This document shows, piece after piece, positions 54,101-64,000 of a DNA stretch of 64,000 bases. A model generated the notes under the pieces. That model did not search any database and was not told the origin of the DNA. It was given only the letters and a program-made list of their open reading frames with translations. The stretch is from Amaranthus tricolor. Its lineage: Eukaryota > Streptophyta > Magnoliopsida > Caryophyllales > Amaranthaceae. The stretch is taken from NCBI RefSeq assembly GCF_026212465.1, contig NC_080053.1:13088326-13152325 (forward strand), in the 5' to 3' direction. Both the position numbers and the translations under genes were made by a program. Positions within the stretch are counted from its first letter, which is position 1; each line of letters begins with the position of its first letter.

Positions 54101-55000
54101 GTGAAAGTGCCAAAAAAGCATAAAAACCCATAAAATCTTAACTTAACACATAATTTCTAGTATATGACTATGATTTTGAATTCTAACCACTTCAACACAA
54201 TAATATATACAAAATAGTATTGTGTGTCGTGTTTCGTGCAAAACAAACCCAGTTTGAGCTACTTTATTCGCGAAAGTGCCAAAAAAGCTTACAAACCCAT
54301 AAAGTCGTAACTTAACACGTAATTTCTAGTATATGACTATTTTTTTCAATTCTAACCACTTTAACACAATAATATATACCAAATAGTATTGTGTGCCAAG
54401 TTTCGTGCAAAAAAAAAAAAACCAGTTTGAGCAACTTTATGCGCGAAAGTGCCAAAAAAGCTTAAAACCCCATAAAATCGCAACTTAGCACGTAATTTCA
54501 AGCATATGAGTATGATTTTCAATTCTAACCACTTCAACACAATAATATATACCAAATATTGTTTTGTGCCAAGTTTCGTGAAAAACAAACCAAGTTTGAG
54601 CTAGTTTATGCGCGAAAGTGCCAAAAAAGACTAAAAACCAAGAAAACGAAACTTAGCACATAATTTCAAGCAGATGACTATGATTTTCATTTATAACCAC
54701 TTTAACACAATAGTATATACCAAATAGTGTAGTGATCGAACTTTCGAGAAAAACAAACCAAATTTGACCTATTGTACACACGAAATTGCCAAAAAAGCTT
54801 AAAAACCTATAAAATCAAAACTTAGCACGTAATTTCAAGCATATGACTATAATTTTAAACTCTAACCACTTCAACACAATTATATATACTAAATAGTGTT
54901 GTGTGCCACGTTTCGTGCAAAACAAATCCAGTTTGATGTACTTTACGCGAGAAAGTGCAAATAAAGCTTAAAAATTCATAAAATTGCAACTTAGCACGTA
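45101..55000. repeat. satellite array 2, ~1.44/1.87-kb higher-order repeat block
   Basis: The variant CATATGAATATGATTTTC or its close form recurs near 46590, 48030, 49900, 51340 and 52780, giving spacings of 1441, 1866, 1440 and 1441 bp. The short form equals eight monomers plus a half monomer of about 88 bp, recognisable by the junction CATAAAATAAAATAGTG (46890, 48770, 50205, 51645). The long form has 426 bp more. Units at 46.5-53 kb are nearly identical; those at 45.2 and 54.5 kb are related but more diverged, as expected at array edges. Confidence 0.88.
48193..48618. repeat. 426-bp extra segment of the long higher-order unit
   Basis: Present in the 48.0-49.9 kb unit and absent from its short neighbours. 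It equals two monomers plus a half monomer and contains the truncation GCACGTATCTTGCAAAAC near 48520. Related segments occur near 53.1-53.3 kb and 54.8-55.0 kb, so the long form is probably older and the short form arose by deletion. Edges are ambiguous because both ends lie in the same monomer type. Confidence 0.7.
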
Positions 55001-58000
55001 TCTTGCAAAAGAAACCAAGTTTGAGCTACTTTACGCGTGAAAGTACCAAAAAAGCTTAAAAACCCACAAAATCGAAACATAACACGTAAGTTCTAGCATA
55101 TGACTATGATTTTCAATTCTAACCACTTCAACACAATAATATATACCAAATGGTATTGTGTGCCAGGTTTCGTGCAAAACAAACCCAATTTGAATACTTT
55201 ATGCACAAAAGTGCCAAAAAAGTTTTAAAACCCATAAAATCGCAAAAACACACGTAATTTCAATCATAGGACTATTACATCTATTCAAACCACTTCAACA
55301 CAATAATATATACGAAATAGTGTTGTGTACCAAGTTTCATGCAAAACATACCATGTTTGAGCTACTTTATGCGTGAAAGTGCCTAAAATGCTTAAAAACC
55401 CGTAAAAATGTAACTTAACACGTAATTTCTAGAATATGACTTTTATTTTAAATTCTAGCCACTCCAACACAATAATATATACCAAATAGTGTTGTGTGCC
55501 AAGTTTCGTGAAAAATGAACGAAGTTTGAGTTATTTTATGTGCGAAAGTGCCAAAAAAGCTTAAAAACCCATAAAATCGTAACTTAACCCGTCATTTCTA
55601 GCATCTGACTATTATTTTAAATTATAACTACTTTAACACAATATAATATACCAAATATTGTTATGTGCCGAGTATCGTGCAAAACAAACCAAGTTTGTGC
55701 TAAATTATGCGCGAAAGTGCCAAGAAAGCTTAAAAACCCATAAAATCGCAACTTAACACATAATTTTTTTGCATATCACTATTATTTTAAATTTTAACAA
55801 AGCTTGAGCTAGTTTGTGCGCGAAAGTGTCAAAAAAGCTTAAAAACATATAAAATCGCAACTTAACACGTTATTTCTTTCATATGACTACGATTTTCAAT
55901 TTAACCACTTCAACACAATAATATATACCAATTAGTGTTGTGTGCCAAGTTTCATGCAAATTAACCAAGTTTGAGCTACGTTATGCGCGAAAGTGGCAAA
56001 AAAGCTTAAAAGAACCTTAAAGCGCAACTTACGAAATAATATTACGAATATGACTATGATTTATAATTCTAACCACTTCAACAAAATAACTTATACAAAA
56101 TAGTGTTGTGTGCCATGTTTCGTGTTAAACAAACCAAGTTTGAGTTATTTTGTGCGCGAAAGTGCCAAAAAAGTTTTAAAACCCATAAAATCGCAAAAAA
56201 AACACGTATTTTCTATCATTGGACAATTACATTCTATTCTAAAATAGTGTTGTGTGCCAACTTTGGTGCAAAACAAACCAAGTTTGAGCTTTTTCATGCG
56301 TTAAATTGCCAAAAAATCTTAAAAACCCGTAAAATCGCTACTTAGCACGTAATTTCTAGCATAGGACTATAACCACTTCAACATAATAATATATACCAAA
56401 TAGTATTGTGTGCCAACTTTCGTGCACAATAAACCAAGTTTGAGCTGCTTTATCCACGAAAGTGCCAAAAAAGCATAAAAGAACCTTAAAGCGCAACTTA
56501 CGAAGTAATAATAGTTATATGACTTCAACAAATTAATTGATACCAAATAGTATTATGTGCCATGTTTCGTGCAAAATAAACCAAGTTTGTGCAACTTTAT
56601 GCGAGAAAGTGGCAAAAAGCTTAAAAGAACCTTAAATCGCAACTTACGAAGAAATATTACGAATTTGACTATGATTGATAATTCTAACCACTTGAACACA
56701 ATAATTTATACCAAATAGTGTTGTGTGCCATGTTTCGTGTTAAACAAACAATGTTTGAGCTATTTTATGCACGAAAGTGCCAAAAAAGTTTAAAAACCTA
56801 TAAAATCTCAAAAAAACACGTAGTTTCTATCATAGGAATATTACATTCTATTCTAACCCCTTCAACACAATAATATATACCAAATAGTGTTGTGTGCCAA
56901 GTTTCGTGCAAAACAAACGAAGTTTGAGCTTCTTCATGCGTTAAAGTGCCAAAAAATCTTAAAAACCCATAAAATTGCAACTTAGCACGTAATTTCTATC
57001 ATAGGACTATTATTTTCCATTATTACCACTTCAACACAAAAATATATACCAAATAGTATTGTGTGACAACTTTCGTGCACAATAAACCAAGTTTAAGCTA
57101 TTATATCCGCGAAAGTGCCAAAAAACAATAAAGAACCTTAAAGCGCAACTTACGAAGTAAGAATAAGAATATGACTATGATTTATAATGCTAATCACATC
57201 AACAAATTAATTTATACCAAATAGTGTTGTGTGCCATTTTTCGTGCTAAAAAAAAACAAGTTTATTTTGTGCGCGAAAGTGCCAAATAAGCTTCAAAACC
57301 CATAAAATCGTAACCTAACACGTAATTTCTAGCGTATGACTATTATTTTAAATTCTAGCTACTTCATCACAATAATATATACCAAATAGTGTTGTGTGCC
57401 AAGTTTCGTGCAAAACAAACGAAGTTTGAGCTTCTTCATGCGTTAAAGTGCCAAAAAATCTTAAAAACCCGTAAAATCGCAACTTAGCACTTAATTTCTA
57501 TCATAGGACTATTAATTTCAATTATAACCACTTCAACACAAAAATATATACCAAATAGTATTGTGTGCCAACTTTCGTGCACAATAAACCAAGTTTAAGC
57601 TACTATATCTGCGAAAGTGCCAAAAAAGAATAAAAGAAGCTTAAAGCGCAACTTACGAAGTATGATTAAGAAAGTGCCAAAAAAGCTTAAAAACCCATAA
57701 AATCGTAACCTAACATGTAATTTCTAGCGTATGACTATTATTTTAAATTCTAGCTACTTCAACACAATAATATATACCAAATACGGTTGTGTGCCAAGTT
57801 TTGTGCAAAATAAACCAAGTTTAAGCAACTTTATGCGCGAAAGTGGCAAAAAAGCTTCAAAACCCATAAAATCGTAACTTAACACGTAATTTCAAGTATA
57901 TGACTATTATTTTCTATTATAACCACTTCAACTCCACAATATATTCCAAATAGTATTGTTTGCCAAGTTTCACGCAAAATAAACCAAGTTAGAGCTCCTT

Positions 58001-61000
58001 TAAGCGCGAAAGTGCCAAAAAAGCTTAAAAACCCATAAAATCGTAACTTAACACGTAATTTCAAATATAGGACTATTATTTTCAATTCTAACCACTTCAA
58101 GACAATTATATATACCAAATAGTATTGTGTGCCAAGTTTCGTGCAAAACAAACTAAGTTTGTGCTACTTTATGCACGAAAGTGCCAAAATAACTTAAAAA
58201 CCCATAAAATCGCAACTTAGCATGTAATATAGAGCATATAACTATGATTTTAAATTCTAACCACTTCAACACAATAATATTTACCAAATAGTTTTGGGTG
58301 CCAAGTTTCATGCAAAACAAACCAAGTTTGAGCTACTTTATGCGTGAAAGAACCAAAAAAGCTTACAAACCCATAAAATTGCAACATAACACGTTATTTC
58401 TTGCATATGACTATGATTTTAAATTTTAACCACTTCAACACAATTATATATACCAATTAGTATTATGTGCCATGTTTCGTGCAAAACAAACCAATTTTAA
58501 GCTACCTTATGCGCGAAAGTGCCAAAAAAGCTTAAAACCCATAAAATCGAAACTTAACACGTAATTTTTAGCATTTGACTATTATTTTTTATTTTAACCA
58601 CTTCAACACAATAATATATAACAAGTAGTGTTGTGTGCCATGTTTCGTGCAAGAGAAACCAAGCTTGAGCTACTTTGTGCGCGAAAGTGCCAAAAAAGTT
58701 TAAAAACCCATTAAATCGCAACTTAACACGTTATTTCTTGAATATGACTATGATTTTCAATTCTAACCACTTCAACACAATAATATATACTAATTAGTGT
58801 TGTGTGCCACGTTTCGTGCAAAATAAACCAAGTTTGAGCTGCTTTATGCGTGAAAGTGCCAAAAAAGCTTAAAAACCCATAAATTGTAACTTAATACGTA
58901 ATTTTGGCTATATGACTATTATTTTCAATTCTAACCACTTCAACTCTACAATATATATCAAATAGTATTGTGTGTAAAGTTTCGTGCATAACAAACCAAG
59001 TTTGAGCTACTTTATGCGCTAAAGTGCCAAACAAGCTAAAAAACCCATAAAATCGCAACAAAACACGCAATTCCTATCATAGGACAATTACATTGTATTC
59101 TAACCAGTTCAACATAATAATATATACCAAATAGTGTTGTGTGCCAAGTTTCGTGCAAAACAAACCGTTTGAGCTACTTTATGCGCGAAAGCGCCAAAAA
59201 AGCATAAAGACCCATAAAATCGCAACGTAGGACGTAATTTCTATCATAGGACTTTTGTTTTCAATTACAACCACTTCAACAAAATAATATATACCAAATA
59301 GTATTGTGTGCCAAGTTTCGTGCAAAATAAACCAAGTTTGAGCTAATTTATGCGCGAAAGTGCCTAAAAAGGATAAAAGAACCTTAAAGTGCAACTTACG
59401 AAGTAATATTAAGAATATAACTATGATTTACACTTCTAACCACTTAAACAAAATAATTTATACCAAATAGTATTCTGTGCCATGTTTCGTCCAAAACAAA
59501 CCTAGTTTAAGCTACATTATGCGCGAAAGTGCCAAAAAAGCTTAGATATCCCTAAAATCGTAACTTAACACGTAATTTCTAGTATAGGACTATTATTTTC
59601 AATTCTAACCACTTCAAAACAATAATATATACCAAATATTTTTGTGGGTCAAGTTTCGTGCAAAACAAACTAAGTTTGTGCTACTTTATGCGCGAAAGTA
59701 ACAAAATAGCTTAAAAACCCATAAAATCGCAACTTAGCACGTAATTTCAAGCATATAACTATGATTTTAAATTCTAACCACTTCAACACAATAGTATTTA
59801 CCAAATAGTGTTGTGTGCCAAGTTTCATGCAAAACAAACCAAGTTTGAGCTACTTTATGCGGGAAAGAGCCAAAAAAGCTTAAAAACCAATAAAATCGCA
59901 ACTTCACAAGTTATTTCTTGCATATAACTATGACTTTCAATTTGAACCATTTCAAAACAATAATATAACAATTAGTGTTGTGTGCCAAGTTTAGTGCAAC
60001 ACAAACCAAGTTTAAGTTACTTCATGCGCGAAAGTGCCAAAAAAACTCTAAAACCCATAAAATCGCAACAAAACACGTAATTTCTATCATAGGACAATTA
60101 TTTTCAATTCTAACCACTTCAACACAATAATATATACCAAATAGTGTTGTGTGCCAAGTTTCGTGATAAACAAACCAAGTTTGAGCTACTTTATGCGCGA
60201 AAGTGCCAAAAAAGCTTAAAAACTCATAAAATCGTAACAAAACAAGTAATTTCTATCATAGGACTATTATTTTCTATTCTAACCACTTCAATATAAATAT
60301 ATATACCAAATAGTTTTGTGTGCGATGTTTCGTGCAAAACAAACCAAGTTTTAGCTACTTTGTGCGCGAAAGTGCTAAGAAAGCTTAAAAACCCATAAAA
60401 TCGTAACTTAACACGTAATTTCTAGTATATGACTATTATTTTCAATTCTAACCACTTCAACTCCACAATATATACCAAATAGTATTGTGTGCCAAGTTTC
60501 ATGTAAAATAAAACAACTTTGAGCTACTTTATGCGCAAAAGTGCCAAAAAAGGTTTAAAACTCATAAAATCGTAACTTAACACGTAATTTCAAGTATATG
60601 ACTATTATTTTTAATTCTAACCATATCAACTCAACAATATAGACCAAATAGCATTATGTGCCAAGTTTCTTGCAAAACAAACCAAGTTTGAGCTGGTTTG
60701 TGCGCGAAAGTGCCAAAAAAGCTTAAAAGCACATAAAATCACGACTTTTCACGTCATTTCTAGTATATGACTATTTTTTTAAATTATAACTACTTCAACA
60801 TAATATAATATACCAAATATTGTTATGTGCCAAGTTTCATGCAAAACAAACCAAGTGTGTGCTAAATTATGCGCGAAAGTGCTAAAAAAACTTAAAACCC
60901 ATAAAATCGCAACTTAAAACGTAATTTTAAGCATATGACTATTATTTTTTATTTTAACCACTTCAACACAATAATATATAACAATTAGTGCTGTATGCCA

Positions 61001-64000
61001 AATTTCGTGCAAAAGAAACCAAGCTCGAGCTACTTTTTGCGCGAAAGTGCCAAAAAAGCTTAAAAACCCATTAAATCGCAACTTAACACGTTATTTCTTG
61101 CATATGACTATGATTTTCAATTCTAACCACTTCAATACAATAATATATACCAATTAGTGTTGTGTGACAAGTTTCGTGCAAAATAAACCAAGTTTGAGCT
61201 GCTCTATGCGCGAAAGTACCAAAAAAGCTTAAAAACACATAAATTTGTAACTTTTCACGTAACTTCTGGTATATGACTATTATTTTCAATTCTAACAACT
61301 TCAACTCAACAATATATATCAAATAGTATTGTGCGCAAATTTTCGTGCATAAGAAACCAAGTTTGAGCTACTTTATGCGCGAAAGTGCCAAAAACGCTAA
61401 AAAATCCATAAAATCGCAACTTACCACGTAATTGCTATCATAGGACTTTTATTTTCAATTATAACCACTTCAACACAATAATATATATGAAATAGTATTG
61501 TATGCCAAGTTTCGTGCAAAATAAACAATTTTGAGCTTCTTTATGCGCGAAAGTGCCTAAAAAAACATAAAAGAACCTAAAAGCGCAACTTACGAAGTAA
61601 TATTAAGAATATAACTATGATTTACAATTCTAACCACTTCAACAAAATAATTTATACCAAATAGTATTGTGTGCCATGTTTCGTACAACAAAAACCAAGT
61701 TTAAGCTACTTCATGCGCGAAAGTGCCAAAAAAGGTTAAAAACCCATAAAATCGCAACAAAACACGTAATTTCTATCATAGGAATATTTTCTATTCTTAC
61801 CACTTCAACAAAACCAAGTTTGAGCTACTTTATGCGCGAAAATGCTAAGCAACCTTAAAAACCAAAAAAATCGCAACTTAGCACGTAATTTGAAGCATAT
61901 GACTATATGATTTTCAATTCTAACCACTTCAACACAGTAATATATACCAAATAGTGTTGTGTGCCAAGTTTCGTGCAAAACAAACCAAGTTTGAGCTACT
62001 TTATGCGCGAAAGTACCAAAAAAACTTGAAAACCCATAAAATCGCATGAAAACACGTAATTTCTATCATAGGACTATTATTCTCAATTATAACCATTTCA
62101 ACACAATAATATATACCAAATAGTATTGTGTGCCAAGTTTCGTGCAAAATAAACCAAGTTTGAGCTAATTTATGCGCAAAAGTGCCAAAAAAGCTTAAAA
62201 AAACCTTAAAATCGCAACTTACCTAGAAATATTAAGAATGTGACTTTGATATACAATTCTAACCACTTCAACAAAATAATATATACACCAAATAGTGTTG
62301 TGTGCTAAGTTTCATGGAAAACAAACCAATTTTGAGCTACATTTTGCGCGAAAGTGCAAAAATAGCTTAAAAACCCATAAAATCGCAACTTAACACATAA
62401 TTTCAAGCATATAACTATGATTTTAAATTCTAACCACTTCAACACTATAATATTTACCAAATAGTGTTGTGTGCCAAGTTTCATGAAAAAAAACCAAGTT
62501 TAAGCTACTTAATGCGCGAAAGTGGTAAAAACGCTTAAAAACCCATAAAATTGCAACTTAAAACGATATTTCTTGCTTATGACTATGATTTTCAATTCGA
62601 ACCACTTCAACAAAATAATATACCAATTAGTGTTGTGTGCCAAGTTTCGTGCAAAACAAACCAAGTTTAAGCTACTTATTGCGCGAAAGTGCCAAAAAAG
62701 CTTAAAAACCCATAAAATCGCAACAAAACACGTAATTTCTATCATAGGACTATTATTTTCTATTCTTACCACTTTAACACAATAATATATACCAAATAGT
62801 GTTGTGCGCCAAGTTTCGTGCATAATAAACCAAGTTTGAGCTACTTTATGCGCGAAAGTGCTAAGCAAGCTTAAAAACCAATAAAATAGCAACTTAGCAC
62901 GTAATTTCAAGCATATGAATATGATTTTCTTTTCTAACCACTTCATCACAATAATATATAGCAAATAGTGTTGTGTGCCAAGTTTCGTGCAAAACAAACA
63001 AAGTTTGAGCTACTTTATGCGCGAAAGAGCCAAAAAAGCTTAAAAACCCATAAAATCGCAACTTAACACGTTATTTCATGCATATGACTATGATTTTCAA
63101 TTCTAACCACTTCAACACAATAATATACCAATTAATGTTGTGTGCCAAGTTTCGTGCAAAACAAACTAAGTTTAAACTACTTAATGCGCGGAAGTGCCAA
63201 AATAGCTTAAAAACCCAATAAATCGCAACTTAGCACGTAATTTAAAGAATATAACTATGATTTTAAATTTTAAGCACATCAACACAATAATATTTACCAC
63301 ATACTGTTGTGTGCCAAGTTTTATGCAAAACAAACCAAGTTTAAGCTACTTTGTGCGCGAAAGAGCCAAAAAAGCTTAAAAACCCATAAAATCGCAACTT
63401 AACACGTATTTCTTGCATATGACTATGATTTTCAGTTCTAACCACTTCAACACAATAATATACCAATTAGTGTTGTGTGCCAAATTTCGTGCAAAACAAA
63501 CCAAGTTTACGCTACTTAATGCGCGAAAGTGCCAAAAAAGCTTAAAAACCCATAAAATCGCCACAAAACACGCAATTTCTATCATTGGACTATTATTTTC
63601 TATTCTTACCACTTCAACACAATAATATATACCAAATAGTGATGTGCGCTAAGTTTCGTGCAAACAAACCAAGTTTGAGCTACTTTATACGCGAAAGTGC
63701 TAAGCAAGCTTAAAAACCAATAAAATCGCAACTTAGCACGTAATTTCAAGCATATGACTATGATTTTCAATTCTAACCACTTCAACACAGTTATATATAC
63801 CAAATAGTGTTGTGTGCCAAGTTTCGTGCAAAACAAACCAAGTTTGAGCTACTTTATGCGCGAAAGTGCCAAAAAAGCTTGAAAACCCATAAAATCGAAA
63901 GTAAACACGTAATTTCTTTCATAGGACTATTATTCTCATTTATAACCATTTCAACACAATAATATATACCAAATAGTATTGTGTGCCAAGTTTCGTGCAA
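55001..64000. repeat. satellite array 2, right part
   Basis: The same monomer family continues to the window edge. The AAAGCGCAACTTACGAAGTA module returns at about 55990 and recurs to about 61600. Partial and irregular units cluster at 55.8-57.7 kb, for example a fused unit near 57660 (GATTAAGAAAGTGCC) and one at 56240 lacking most of a monomer. A variant AACTCCACAATATAT recurs near 57930 and 60450. From 62.5 kb a variant with AATAATATACCAATTAGTG recurs at 62610, 63120 and 63450. The array is open at the right end of the window. Confidence 0.92.

Overview
This window is plant nuclear DNA from satellite-rich heterochromatin, probably a centromeric or pericentromeric region of a eudicot. The signs are a long array of about 169-bp tandem monomers, a decayed Ty1/copia (SIRE/Maximus-type) LTR retrotransposon, a 7.7-kb copy of chloroplast DNA sitting among nuclear repeats, and one ankyrin-repeat gene with a GT-AG intron. 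I cannot name the species. A run of 100 N (10422-10521) marks an assembly gap.

Layout: 1-310 is a TATTAGT-rich simple repeat. 689-2553 (minus) is an ankyrin-repeat gene or recent pseudogene. 2850-22948 is satellite array 1, on both sides of the gap. 22949-31631 is a copia element on the minus strand: 3' non-coding DNA, an env-position ORF, RT/RNase H, integrase, protease and gag, with the 5' LTR and the gag start missing. 31632-39337 is a nuclear plastid insertion (NUPT) in normal chloroplast gene order: psaB (cut), psaA, ycf3 with both group II introns, trnS, and rps4 (cut), all decayed. 39338-64000 is satellite array 2.

The satellite has layered structure. Monomers share a conserved backbone of about 120 bp and differ in a variable module of about 50 bp. 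There are several higher-order repeats: a 7-8-monomer repeat at the left edge, a 5/7-monomer block at 7.6-10.3 kb, a nearly perfect tandem duplication of 3,371 bp (12340-15710 and 15711-19085), and a 1,440/1,866-bp repeat at about 45-55 kb built from full monomers plus half monomers of about 88 bp.

The copia element and the NUPT appear to form one composite insertion. The satellite stops and resumes at monomer phases only about 31 bp apart, which fits insertion into one continuous array. No gene here looks functional except possibly the ankyrin gene, whose frameshifts may be sequencing errors. I found no new enzymatic or defence system. The notable content is genome architecture: satellite turnover, plastid DNA captured at a damaged retroelement, and a chimeric satellite-rps4 reading frame.
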